A stretch of 64,000 nt of DNA, taken from the NCBI GenBank assembly GCA_013397865.1, contig VZTI01001820.1, positions 565,368 through 629,367 on the forward strand, in the 5' to 3' direction. Origin of the DNA: Struthidea cinerea (Eukaryota; Chordata; Aves; Passeriformes; Corcoracidae). Positions within the stretch are counted from its first letter, which is position 1; each line of letters starts with the position of its first letter. Below are positions 24,181 to 36,924 of the stretch, piece after piece. The translations under genes were made by a program, and so were the position numbers. Below the pieces are notes generated by a model, which made no database searches, was not told the origin of the DNA, and saw nothing but the letters and a program-made list of their open reading frames with translations.

Positions 24181-27023
24181 GAGCCAAGTGACACATTCTG
24201 AGCAATGCTTTCTGGGCAGTTGCTTATCTTCGGGAAATCCAGAACAAAATCCACATACTTTAAGGCCTGTCAGTGCTTCTGCAGTCTGAAGTGGGTGCAG
24301 GAGAAGCTCTCACTCCTCTGCAGGGTTTTGCCCAGTTCTATCTTTCCTGCCCTGTGGGATGAGGGTCCGGAGAGTGGTCCCAGGTTCCTGGGCTGCTAGG
24401 TCAGCCATGTGTCTCCAGAGGGGTTTCACAACACACTGCTGCATCACTCTGCTCCTGCTCTCAGTCACATCCTCTTGTGACTTTCCCAGCCCAGAAGTAT
24501 TTTCTCCTTCCTTTGGCTTCAGTGGAGCTGTGGAGTGGGTGAAAAGGAAAGGGAGAAGCACCTGTGAGTTATTGCATTGCATGTTGGGATTTGAACTCAG
24601 AACACTCCATATGTAGAGATATAAGCCACACCACAATTTTTTCAAACCCTGCTGCAGTGCTGGTATGTGTGCAGTTCAACAGCACTTGCTTAGGGAACTC
24701 TGAAAAAACACATGCCTTGGCCTCTCCCTCCCATTTCAGTCTTCTTGTGTGCATTGATTAACCTGAGCATTTTTGGTGTATCTGCACAGAAACCACAAAA
24801 GGGTATCTTTACACATAACTGGCAGATACATTTTACCAATCATATTCTGAAAGAAACAGTTAAATGAATCCGTTTCGCTTTTTTGTTTAAGCTTAGAGAG
24901 ACAACTGGAAATGAGTACTAGGGAGGAAATAAATACAATCAGACTGGAGACACGTGAACAGTTTGTCTGGATGTGGGCATGGTCTTTTTGAAGCCTATTT
25001 GGAGATTTTTTTCTTGGGAACATTGGTGACTTCTGCCATTTCCATCTCTCCCTGGGCCAAACTGCCCTGTGACTACAGGACCCTGTGACTACATTGGCTC
25101 TGCCAAGGAGCCCTTTTGTAAGGGACCATTTGAATTTTAAAAACATTGTTCCTTAAACAACAAGAAACAGAAGTCAAATGTGAAGCAATAAATGTTTCTG
25201 ACAGAAGCAGCATGGTGACCAGTCAGGAGTTTGGAGGATGCCTGTCTGTGCTCCTCCCACTGCAGGCCTGGGGAAGCAGGAAGGATTTACAGCCTGATGT
25301 GTTCTAAGAGCTTCTTTCAGGATCCTCACTTAAATTTCCTGTCCCTGGCCCAAAGAAAAGCCAGTTTCTGGGTCTGAGGTGGTTGGCTATATTTTCAGCA
25401 AAGCCCTCTGCAGACCCTGGCTGCCTGGAGCCAGACCAGCAGCTGGTACCAACAGCAAGGCTCTTGCAGTGTTAAGAGGCTTACTTGAGCTTTTGCCTGG
25501 TGAATAGCTCATTCCCTTGCTCTTACTGTGGGATCAGGAAGCAAGTCCTAACAAATACCTGTGTTTGAACAACCACTTGTTTTCAGAAGCTGGAGCAATT
25601 GTGATGATTTGAACTTGTTGGCTGGTGGATCCCAGAGCAATCACTGTAGAAAGGAAAGGTGTTGGAGTAAAAGAAAGGGTTTTTTCCCTCTTAGGCTTCT
25701 GGAAAAGCTGGCAGTGCAGTGCCGATCAGGATAGCTGCCATTTTTATTCTTCTGTTATGAGGTTTGGTGAGATCTTGCAGGGTTAGGTCAGGTTTAGGAC
25801 CTTATAGCTGGTGAGGTTTTGGTCCTTCCCTTGAACTGCAGTTGGAGCTGTCAGGGAGCATTGGACAGAAGAGCCTTTTTATTCCTTTTATCAGAGGCTT
25901 TTGGAGGGCAGCATGCCAAAAGTCATTCTGCAGAAATTCTGCTGATGGGGTGGGTCTGATGGCTTCCTGGCGGGACGGGGCTGCAGCCCTGGGCCTTCTT
26001 GCCAGGGCTGCTGGAGGTGCCTTTTCCTGGCTCTGCTGTTGAGGCTGTTCTTCCCTTGGTAAGCAATAAAACTAAATGGAAACTTGCTCATATCACATCT
26101 TAGAGCTTATCATGACTCTGGAGAAATATCTCAGTCACCATAGCTCTCATTGCACCGGGCTAACTTCTATGAGCACCTTTTTTATAGGCATGTGTAGAAG
26201 TTTTGTTTCTGGGGGTTTTTTGTTTTGCTTTGGTTTTTTCCCTTAAAAAAAAAAAATTCCAAGGTCTCAGCTATGCTCTGATGCTCCATGAGAACATTTT
26301 TGAACTCTTAGAATTGTTTACTGAACAGGAAAACCATTTCTTACCCAGTTCCAACTCTGCCTGGAGCTCTGTGGAGGCATTGCCTGTGCCTCCTGGAACA
26401 GATTCACCTTCTGGAAGCAGCGCCTGTGAAACCTCTTTTTTTCCTTTTCTTTTTTTTTTTAAATCTTCAGCCCTGTCATTCAGCTTTGTGAACTGAAGGC
26501 ATGATGTTTCCTATCATTTTAAAAGAGGCTTTTCATTGAAAGATATAAAAGCATAAACAAAAAGTTCATGTTTGTTGGCACAGTTTTTAAATGCAGACAT
26601 CTGGGTTAGAGATGTGAGAAAATTGTAAAGAATTTGAAAGGTTCAAAGGCTCATGTTATTAAAGTTTTAATAATCTCCTTTTCTGCCTAGCCCCAGCCCC
26701 CTGCTAGTCTTTGAATCTTGCAGGAAAATGCCGTCTGAACAAGATTATAGTTAATTAGGGTAGGATCTTCTCTTTGAAAGCCTGTAGGAAGCTGTCCTGC
26801 CTTTTTATTTTTCAGACTAGAATGAGCTGTGTGTAGGAGGAGATACATGGCAAAAAGCACTTGAGTGCTATGCTTTAATTTAAAGACTCCAGGGGCTCTG
26901 TTAAGTTTCTATAACACAGATGATGGTATTTTCACAATCACTTTGTTATGTAATCCCCGGAGAAATAATTCACCTGAGGTGAAATTCACACCTTGTAGAG
27001 GGGGCCAGGGAGGGCTGGCAATA
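24181..27023. other. Intergenic, unique DNA
   Basis: No gene or transposon recognised. A 13-mer CCCTGTGACTACA is directly repeated with 16-bp spacing at 25065 and 25081. Homopolymer-rich patches (A11 near 26246, T10 near 26451) are present. Confidence 0.55.
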
Positions 27024-27127
27024 AACACATGTGCCTATACACACACCCTGTAGACGCAGGAGCCTACACAAACACGCCTGTAGACACATGCACCTATAGA
27101 CACACAACCCCCACAGACACACGCGCA
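27024..27127. repeat. Degenerate AC-rich minisatellite, about 31-bp unit
   Basis: About two and a half to three diverged copies of a unit starting CCTGTAGACRCA, continuing CACCTATA/GCCTACA and ending in an ACACAC run. Clear unit starts are at about 27047 and 27077. It borders unique sequence on both sides. Confidence 0.65.
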
Positions 27128-27324
27128 CAAAGCCCAGTGTGCAGCAACTCTGGGAAGTCTGGGGTGAGAGGATAAGGCTGGATGAATCCTGACTCCTGCT
27201 GCCCTCCTGGTGCTGGGTGATCAGGAAGGATAGGGAGTGGTTGAAGCTTTTGCTTTGTTGGCCATGCATGGCTTGCCCCAGGCCTGGTTCCCTTGCTTCA
27301 AAGGGCTGGAGACTGTGGACTCGA

Positions 27325-27467
27325 CACCCCTGCAGGTGTTCAAAGCCAGGCTGGATGGGGCTCTGAGCAACTTTGTGTAGTGGAAGGTTCTCTGCTCATG
27401 GCAGGGGTTTTGGAACTAGATGATATTTAAGGTCCCTTCCAATCCAAACCATCCTAGGATTCTATGA
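27325..27467 (+). mobile_element. CR1 LINE, 3' end fragment (about 0.14 kb)
   Basis: CCCTGCAGGTGTTCAAAGCC, then GGCTGGATGGGGCTCTGAGC, and finally GATATTTAAGGTCCCTTCC and GGATTCTATGA match the CR1 3' terminus on the + strand. It is truncated to the last ~140 bases. Confidence 0.9.
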
Positions 27468-30400
27468 CCACAGCTGCAGGGGTGCAGTGGCCAAATGGAT
27501 TTGGTGGCTCTGACCGCTGGCCCTGCAGCACCGTGGTGCTGTGTGTGCTTCTTGTGGCATGAACCAATCTGTTACTTCGTTGTGCTCCTGAAATTTCATG
27601 TGTCCTGTCTGGTGTCTCCCCAGCAGTGCCAGTGGAGAGCCCATAGCACCTGCTCATGCTGATGCACTTTCACAGTGCCTGTGGGCAGCTTGCAAACACA
27701 GATCTGCACCCATCTCACCCATGCCCTGCACTGCAGGCTTTTGTGGCCCCTTCTCCAAAGAGCTTAACCCTCTGCTCCTGCAATGGGATGTGCAGATGCT
27801 GCTGTCGCCCTGGGTGGCATGATGATCCGAGATGCATGGCATGGCTGCTTGATCTGAGATGTCACTGAGCCTTAGAAGTACAAAAATATCAGGCTGGACC
27901 CTGCACCTTGTCACTCAGCCTGCAAGAACTGCAGGCGAGAGTGTACAGACAACAGGGTGTCGGTGCTGTGTCTGTAAGGGCTCCCCTGGTCAGCGTTCCC
28001 AGCTAACCCACACCGAGCCTGGATGCTGCCAGTGGTTCTTCACAGCCTCAGCCATCGCCAAACGGTGGGACGGCTGGGGCTGACGATTTGTCTTAGAAAA
28101 GGAAATGTATCTTTTTTTTCTTTTCCTGAGCTTGCTATAAAAAATAAAGCCAGTTATATTTCTGGTCTATTTTGTTTTTAGTGCTTGCAAGATGTCCTGA
28201 GGGAGCTATTTTTTTAGAAAAATAGGGCGTTAAGTACCGTAATTTCCCTAACATAACAATTCCATATTTATTTCACTTTCTTTTTCTTTACACTCAGTGG
28301 CTTATAATAGCAGTGCTTTTCCTCATCTCCTCCTGTCTCTCTAGTCTGCTAACAACCCAATTAGTGAGTGCCCAGAGCATGAAGCATTCCTGGCCTTGCT
28401 GCTGTTCCAGTCAGTCATTAACTAGGTGGAGAAGGTCTAACAAACACTGGAAAAAAAAGTAAAATTTTTTTTAGGAGTTAGTTGAGTTTTACAGCATTAA
28501 AATAGAAAAGGTAGTAAAAGAAGGAAGGGGGGGAGTAAACACGTTGCCAAAATACTAAGTCAATTAGCTTAGGTGAAGGGCCAGGATTTTCTGGTGTAGC
28601 CTGAAGTCTGGAATTGCTCTCACCAGTAAAACACTTCCAGAAGGTCCAAAGAGCAGCTATGCTGTTTTTTTTTTTTTTTTTTAACTTTAATTTTTTTCCC
28701 CAAAGGGTTTTGGTATTCAGACCTTAAACCTCAATCTTACCAAAGTTATTCTTCTGTCTTTCTGGACATCACCGTATCTTGGATGCTTTATATTCCACTA
28801 TAGGGAATTTTCTTCATGCTCTGTTTGCTCCAAAAATTATTTTATTGACTTTTAAAGAAAGTTCTTTGGCCTCAAAAGCATGAAATCAAAGGCTCAAGAA
28901 TCTCACAACCAGTGTTCCTGATCAGTCTTCTGAACCTTTATTTGGGTGCCCAAATACAGTTCTTTGATATGAGACCACCAACAGCACTTGAACTCTGCAG
29001 CACAGACTCACCATTTAGCGGGAAACTGTGCCAGATGAGTGGCAATGAAGGGACAGAAGAGAGCAGTCCCTGGCCCTGAGAATCACTAGGAGATACTGTC
29101 CTGGAGACACAGGAGAGTGCAGCACTGCTGAGCGCATCGTGTGACCAGTCTCTAGAGCACCAAGCTCACTGGACATGGACAAAGGAGTCTGGTTTTGGGA
29201 ACATACAGAGTGGTGGAAGCACCAACCAAGCAGGTCAGGAGCCCATTGCACTGGGCCTTTAAAAACTCAGCAGTAGAAATGGACCATCATTCCGTTTGCA
29301 CCTCGTTATCACACAGGCAAGCTCTCATATAGAGAGGTCTGAAGGGAAACTTCCTAAGAAATTCAGGGTTGGAGTCAATAATTACTTAACATACAGAACC
29401 ACAAAGAGAGCAGGTTTGCTAAATTCACACTTTTCAAATGAAAGGTTGGATCACTCTCCCTAATCGTAAACCCTCCCATCCCCGAGGTATATTCCCACCT
29501 GAACCTCCCAAAACAGCAAAGCCCTCGAGTGCCCTGCCTTCAGCTATCCGACCTTTGAATGAGTGGATGGCGTGGAGCCCAGAAGTAGAAAGACCTGTTT
29601 GCGCTGATTATCCTGGGTGTCATTAGCAGGATTCTTTACAAACAACTCCCTCCTTTGAAGGACAGACATCCCCTTGCCTGTGAAGGATAACTGCAGGCAC
29701 TGGCTATCGGATATCTCCTTTCTTGCAGTCACCTCTCCAAAACGTGGCACCTCTTTGAGCTGGCTACTCTCAGAAAAAAAGAGCTGAATTTTCTGTGTAG
29801 ACCCGCCCCGTTTTCATTTTTTTTCCCAAAGATTTTGATGAGATGGTCTGTGAAATAAAATTGGAAAGACTATTTTCAGAAAGATTCTGTGACCCAAAGG
29901 TGCTAAGCACCTTCTAAAGGAATGCCTGCAGCCAAGTGAAGTAGCAATTGGGAAAGTCTTTAGCTGAAATTCGTATTTGGAAGTTCTGATATGAGGAAGC
30001 TGTAGAAAACCAATGGTGATAAGTGCATTTGTCAGGCAGCCCCTTTTGAAAAGTGCTAGTACACATGGTTGCTGTTCAGAGAAACAGAGGTGGGTGTGAT
30101 ATTCTGTAGCCTCCAGTTTTGCCCTTGGCATGGGATTATCCCCTGGGAAGGATATAACATACCATTAAGTTCCTCTTTGTAAAGTTAATGAGGAATAGTG
30201 TCTCTTGAAGTCTTGCTGAAAAGGCTATAAAATATATTGACATGTATTTTTTTCTTCTCTTATTACGTCTTGGTTTATGTGATAAATGAAATTCCTACAG
30301 AAGAAAGCCTGATGTTGTCACACAGTAGGGGAAGAAGTAACAGGATGAAGAGCACCAAGTAAACATATACACGTAATCCTTGCCAGTTTAGAGCAGAATC

Positions 30401-30541
30401 TAGAGTTATTTCCAAATGCTGGAAAACTCATCCCAAATTTTCCTTTACTGTATAAGTTTTGCACTACAATGGGTTGAAAAGAGTATCTTCATTTCTCGCT
30501 GTGTGAGACTGTGTGGACTATACATTGGTCAGTGGATAATC
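27468..30541. other. Intergenic, unique DNA
   Basis: No gene supported. Contains a perfect inverted repeat CTATTTTT/AAAAATAG at 28206-28225 and a long T tract near 28664-28682. The tract at about 28140-28330 is AT-rich and unique. Confidence 0.55.
28664..28682. repeat. Poly(T) tract
   Basis: Nearly 20 consecutive T residues in AT-rich unique sequence; no adjoining retroelement recognised. Confidence 0.7.
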
Positions 30542-31250
30542 GCAGAATCACAGAATATTCTGAGTTGGAAGGGACCCATAATGATCATTGAGTCCAACTC
30601 TTAGCGTGGCACAGGACAACCCCAAGAGCCACACCATATGCCTGAGAGCATTGTTAAATTCTTCCTGAACTCTGTCAGGCTTGGTGCTGTGACCATTTCC
30701 CTGGGGAGCCTGTTCCAGTGTCCAGCCACCCTCTGGACAAAGAACCTTCACATAATATCCAACCTAAACCTTCCCTGACTCAACTTCAGGCCATTCTCTC
30801 AGGTTCTGTCACTGGGCACCTCCTCTTCCGTTCATGAGGAAGCTGTAGACTGCAATGAGGTCTCCCCTCAGTCTCCTCCACACTCAAGAGACCAAGTGGC
30901 CTCAGCCTCTCCTCATACAGCTTCCCCTCAAGGCCCTTCACCATCTTTGCTGTCCTCCTTTGGATGCTCTCTCACAGCTTTACATCCTCCCTACATTGTG
31001 GTACCCCAGACTGCCCCCAGCACTCGAGGAGAGGCCGCCCCAGTGCAGAGCAGAGCAGGACAATCCCCTCCCTTGCCTGGCCGGCGATGCTGTGCCTGAT
31101 GCCCCCCAGGACAAGGGTGGCTCTCCTGGCTGCCAGGGCACTGCTGACTCATGTGCAACTTGCCGTGGACCAGGACCCCCAGGTCCCTGCTTTCCACCCC
31201 AGGTCCCTGCTTTCCACCCCAGGCACTGCTTTCCAGCCTCTCATTCCCCA
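30542..31250 (-). mobile_element. CR1 LINE, 3' fragment (about 0.7 kb)
   Basis: The longest minus-strand CR1 copy of the younger type here. On the + strand it begins GCAGAATCACAGAATATTC, then GAGTTGGAAGGGACCC (reverse complement of the 3' tail). It runs through the reverse complement of the ORF2 C-terminal coding region (GGTCTCCCCTCAGTCTCCTC at about 30859) and further 5' ORF2 sequence. It ends near TCATTCCCCAAG at about 31250. Many frame disruptions make it inactive. A 20-bp tandem duplication lies at 31181-31220. Confidence 0.92.
31181..31236. repeat. Short tandem duplication, 20-bp unit, inside CR1
   Basis: The 20-mer AGGTCCCTGCTTTCCACCCC occurs twice in exact tandem (31181-31200 and 31201-31220). 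A degenerate third copy follows (AGGCACTGCTTTCCAG). The internal expansion arose after or within the CR1 copy. Confidence 0.85.
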
Positions 31251-34200
31251 AGAGACTGGCCCATTATTCCAATCACTTAGAGCGATGCTGGTGTCATAAT
31301 TTGTGTAGTAGCAATAACGTGGGTCACATCTGCACAAGCTTCTGCATTAGTTCAAGTTCAAGTATTGTGTGTGTCTCTGTATGGCTGCAGTTGTAGCAAT
31401 ATGCTCTGCACTACTACCTACAACTTGGAAATGTAAACAGGGTCTGTTGGTTTAAGCACATTACTGTGACACACTTTGTCTAACTAAAAAGGAACAAAGC
31501 CTTCAGCATAACTTTGCAAAATAGGTACACCATCTCAGTACTTACCAATATTATTCTATTAAATTAAGGAATGTGCTGCTGCTCTGTATCATACAGAGAT
31601 AATTTAAGACAGGATTTGGTTCTTTCTTTGTAATATTTAGAGCTGAGGTAGAAAAAGACTGTATAAGAATTTTTGAAAGAGTCATCTGGGGTTTTCTTGC
31701 AGGAGTAGTCAATACAAGTCAGATTTTAAAGGTACTTGATATATAAAAATAATGAAATATGGGCCAAAGAACACATTCAAATTCTGTACATTTCATAGCA
31801 GTTATTTATTTAATATGATTATTACTGCATTGATCATATGACAGGAAAGTCAGTCCAGTCCTGCTAACATTTGTATATGAGAAACATAACAAAACCAATT
31901 TACCTTCATCAGATGCATGAAAAACAGGTTCAAAAGACAGAAAATGTTCATGTAGTGGTCGTTAAAAATTGCTAGATGGACAAACTTTGGGAAGAAATGT
32001 ATGTGACAAAATTCCATAGTTCACTAACAAGGACTTTACAACATGATTTCTCATAGGAAATGCAAATGGGAATGCTGAGGTGTGTTCAAGACCTAGCCTA
32101 TAGTTGGAGGCAGATAATGTTAAGGAAAGGAAATAATTAACCATGAAAGGCACCAAGTGGTTTAATAATTGTTATTGCAAGAATGAAAGTATCAGTACAA
32201 ATGGGACCGGAAGGGAAAGTTGGATAAACATTACTGGGGATATGCTGTGTACAGAGCTGATGGGGCTACACACAGGAAAGATCCATTTATTATTTGATTT
32301 GCTGGGTAAAAATAGATAATGCTGGAAAAAGATTGAAGCAAACCATCAGTAAACAGGAATCTGGGATGAAATGTTCCCCTTACAGCATTTTTTAATGTAT
32401 GGTGCTTGTTCATCTCAACCTGCTGTCCCCAAATGACAAGTTGGTGTGGAATTGGCCATCCTCCCCCAGCAGGGGCATTCACTTCAGTTTTGTTCCCTGG
32501 GAGGCTGCAGAAGCTGCCTGGAGCAATGATCCCGGTCCGTGACATCTCCGCATCAGGCTGAAGCTCAGTGCCTGGAGAGTGCTCCTTTACAACTTAGGTT
32601 TGCAGCTGCTGTAACAGGCAGTCAGGAAAAAGGACTATCTGCCTAGGCCTGGGTACAGGCAAGTGCTATTCTAGAGGAAGGGAATAATTCTGTTCAAAGG
32701 GTAAATGAAACTAGGCTGAGCTTGCAATAAATTTAGATTAATTTCTAGCTAAATTTAGAAATTAGCTTTTACTACCTGGAAACTGACTGGTAAATAACAG
32801 ATTTCTTTGTGAGGAAATTAACCGTCCTTTTTGGGGAGGTTTTTCTGCTTCTGAATCTGGCTAATGGAGCAGTGCAGAGCTGCATGAAAATTTAGAAAAG
32901 ACCATGAAGCAGATGTAACTTTCAAAATGTCTGCAACATTTCCTATTCTATTGAATTTTCAGTTCCATTTTTTGAATGTCTTATTTATTTTCTAAATGTC
33001 TTATTTTATCTGAAGAGTCTCTCGTAGTGCTGGGCTTTCCAGTAGGCCTGAAACTGTGACAGATGGGCTAAATGCCACGTCTTTAGAAAGGCTCCAGGAT
33101 CCTGGCTTTGTGTAACTGAATGGTGCAGAAAGTCCTTCATTGTCTTGAGCCAGCTCAGTTGAGCAATTGCTCTTCATCCTGGGCCTCACCTCATGCCATC
33201 CCAGGCAGCCAGCATGCAGTTTCAGCCACACGCAGCAGCTGAAACTGCTCAGGGATAAGGATTTACTGAAAAGTCCAGAGAGCTTAGTGATAGAGGTGCA
33301 TGTCAGGGGAGTTTCTTTAGCATTGTTTGTAGGTTGTTTTGGGAAAGTCATTTCAGGCTCTCCTATTTCAGGAGGCTTTTCCTTTTCCCTCCTTTGGCTC
33401 CCTCCACTTTCCCTGTTTTAATTTTTGGTGCACCTTTTTGCTGTCATTAGTAAGGAAGGAACTGTCTCCTGGCTTTAAGTTTGGGATTGGTTTAATGGTA
33501 TATTCATCAGCCACCCATTGGTGAAACTATAGTCCAGGGTTCAGCTGCATAGAGTGTGAACTCTGTTGACTTCAGTGGCATTTCTCTGATTTCAACATCT
33601 AAGGACCTCCCTCTAATTCCATTGAGCAAAAGCTTTTCCACATGCAAAGCTGTTTTTTTTCTTTTTCTTTTTTTTTTTAAACAAAACCCCTTGCTGGCAA
33701 AGTGCATCTGTTGAACCAGCATCGGAAAAATGCAGTTATTGTGGACTTGGTCTCATAGTAACAGCAACAATGAGGCTGTGGGAAGAGCTTTGGCTTCACT
33801 GGCAATGTTGAAAACTCAAGAAGCACATCCTGTGCTCAAAGGAGTTGTCTACCTCTGTCAGCACCCAGGTCCAGGAGCGCCGCTGGTGAGGACTCCTCAC
33901 CCTTGCCAGAGGTGGGTGGTGGAGATGTGGGATGCAGATGTGTGCCTGGCCTGGCCAAGGGTGAGGAGCTCTGGCCCGCGAGCAGATGGAGATAGCGCTG
34001 AACAATGCGACTGGCAGCGGCGGCTGCTCCTCGCAGAGGCTCTCACAATGCAGCCCCGCCGCCCCAGTGACACGCATTGTTCTCCTCGGTCAAGGACTCT
34101 ATTCAATTAGTGAGCAAGAATCCTTTCCCCTTCTCAAGTGCCGGCTCGACGCTATCACACTGGTCCTTGGGTAACCACAGTGGTTTGACGCAACGCAGCT

Positions 34201-36924
34201 CTGATGGTGAGCTGTGCTGCACATTTATGTGGGCTTCCTTGGAAAGGGCCCGTGGACATCTGGTCTGAATCTCCCTCCCATTCACATCCACATCCCCTGT
34301 CACTTCCCAAGAGACTATAAATAACTCCTGGGGTTGATACTGCGTGCAAGGCTGGACACTGTGGACTGGCTTGTCCCTTCCCTCAGTGACTGGTGCGGAC
34401 GGCAGTGAGCGTGCTTCTCCAGAGAGGCGCGGGCAGTGGAGGGCAGCCAAGGGAGTGCATTGTTCCTCTCTGCAGGGCTTTGATAGATGTCTCCTCTTCC
34501 TTTCCACTCTAGTGGCAGGAGGAACCAGCCCGTGATTTCTCCTGCAGACGTATAGTATCAGGTTTGGGGGCTGCTGTTGCTGGTTTAGGTCCAATTCACC
34601 CAGCAGGATCCTGAATGATGCTGTGGCAGATAACGCTTCTCCATACAGCTTTTAGTATGGGAGAGGCCCTGTCGGACCTAAATAGACAGGACAGATACAG
34701 GACTTGCCTTTCTCGAACCAATCCATCACACTTTCAATTGCCTATCCTTCGGTGACAGGCTGTCACATTTGTTAAAGAAAACCTAAAAGAGAATGTGTTA
34801 ACTCTTCCCCTCCTACTTTTTGTGGTTTTGTGGGAAGACTGAAGGAAAGTTAGGTCGGAGAAGCACATTGTTTATCATTTGTATTAGGGTGCACGGCTTC
34901 TGTTATAATGCTGTCAGCCCTGTAGCTGGAGGATCTCACATTTCCTGGATGTGAAACAGCATCTAAGCATTACAGAACTTGGCTTGTCACCTCTTCCCTT
35001 TTCCTCTTGCTCCATCTCCCATGGGTTGCAGTAAAAGTGGATGAGAAAGAGATGGCATGACTTGGAACTTTTCTAACAAAGGAGAAAAAAGCCACTGAGA
35101 CCAGTGCAGGTTGTGTTCTGGTGCCAGCAAAATCTGTGCCAGCAAGGAAAAACTTACTGAATTCTGGGGAGGCGAAGGAGAGGAGCCAGCAGGAAGGCAG
35201 GGAAGAGAGCAAAACACCACTTCTGATTTTGTGCTTACCCTTCAGGAGCAGGGAGCTGGCACACCTGACAACAGGGCTGAACACGAATAAGAAGGGCTAC
35301 TTTAAAATCATCAGATTTGTTGTCCTTTCTCCCTTCCAAATGCAGTTTCACCCTCCGAGACTTCATTCTGAGTGCAAACTGCTCAAAACCATTGCTCTGT
35401 TCCATCACATAGACTGCTCCCAAGGTCTCCTATGGGTGATGTTTTTCTGATGTTAGAGCCTTTCTAGTGCTTCAGTTGTTTCTGTTAGTCAAACAATGCT
35501 TTCTTCTTCTTCAGTTAAGATTCTGAGGTGCAGGTACAAAATCCATTGTCTTGAGGAAGACCTCCCAGACTGAAAACTTTTTTTGGTCAGATGTATGGAG
35601 TGTGAGAAATCATCCTTGCAAGAGTGATGAAGGCTGCTGCCACAGGGCTTCCCTCACACCCCTCCTCACTCCCCAGCAACTTCTCTGTGCCTTGAAAACA
35701 AAGAAATGTTTAGTAAACTTAGAGGAAATATTCAGAAAGTTCTGTGCAGAGAGCTGAAGGCTCAGGGCTTTATAGTGGATAAAGTGCAATTCATTTGAGC
35801 TCTGGTTCTGGCCAAGGAGAAACAGTGCTGTTGTGAAGAGTGTGGTCAGGCGAGGACAGATTGATGTCATTCAAAAGCAGCATGGGGATGCTATACCCTC
35901 AGTGTCTGGCATGTGGGTAAATTGTGTCACCAGTTTAATCTTCGTAATAAGTACACATTTGTTCTCAAAAAAGATCAGTGGCTGGCTGGTGGCATGGCAA
36001 CAGCCCATGACACTGCCATATAGGAGACTTGGGTTTGGGGGAGGTGAAGGGGAATGTTGCCTCTAGGAAATTAAAAATTAGAACTACAGCCTGCTTAGCA
36101 AATGTCTGACTACGCCCTTGTACTGTACTACAGTGCATCACAAAGAAAGAGTTCTTACTTAAATGTCAAACAGCAACTTCTTTTTCCTGATGGGTTTTAT
36201 AGGTCAATGGAAAAAATCCGGCAGCTACGAGACTTTTTTTTTGTTGAATCCTATTTTTTTTAAAAATAATTTTGTTTTAATGGGAATATACTGTGTTCAG
36301 TGATTCTTCTGTAAAAAACAGAAGGTATTTCCATTCCATGCTGGATTTATGTACATAGTTTCTCACTAGAGAAGAAGTCTGAAGAGAGAGGACACATTTG
36401 GGAAATGAACTCTGCTTTTGCTGGATGAGTGGAGATGCTTGTCATGCATCTCTTAATCTACTCATGACAACTGCTGTCTTTTGATTAAAATATTTCTTCC
36501 ATTGTTCTTATTTATGCCACTTATCTTCTTTCTCAGCCTTTGTGTTGCCAGATGGTACAAGTGATTCTCATATCCTCTTGTGAGATGCTCTCCAGTTTTT
36601 CTCTCATTCTAGTAGCCTTCTTCCTCAGCATGCAGTAATCCAGCACAAATCCTGGGCACACTGGGCTATGTCCACCCCAGAAGAGTGAACAAAGCAAGGG
36701 ATTATGCCAAAGATATCCACACGTGATTTACAGTCCTCATGGCTTTTGCCTGTATCAACTATCACTCTCCCAGGCAATACTTGGACTTGGTTTTGGAACC
36801 AGTAAAGGCTGGGGACCATTCCTAAAAGGCTGTTTGAGCTTGACTCTTTTGAGCAGGTGGGAGGGTTTAGAGGTTTAGACAAGCTCTGTGCTGTGCTGCA
36901 TGGCCTACAAACCAGAGGGCACCC
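31251..36924. other. Intergenic, mostly unique DNA
   Basis: No gene supported. AT-rich unique tracts at about 31560-32230 have the even, repeat-free texture of conserved non-coding sequence. A CpG-enriched patch with SOX-like motifs at about 33890-34130 is listed separately. The minus-strand open frame at 34103-34594 is judged a chance product of that GC-rich patch. Confidence 0.5.
33890..34130. promoter_or_regulatory. Candidate regulatory element: CpG patch with clustered SOX-type motifs
   Basis: A CpG-enriched patch in otherwise CpG-poor DNA. It carries GAACAATGC at 34000-34008, CACAATG at 34044-34050 and CATTGTTC at 34075-34082. These are three AACAAT/ACAAT cores in both orientations within 85 bases, spaced by GCGGCGGC and CCCCGCCGCC runs. 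SOX proteins bind ACAAT/ATTGT cores. Enhancer function is inferred. Confidence 0.25.

Noticed and set aside
30855..31280. 141-codon + strand open frame
   Set aside because: Antisense of a CR1 copy.
34103..34594. 163-codon minus-strand open frame
   Set aside because: Lies over a CpG/GC-rich patch that suppresses stops; no family resemblance.
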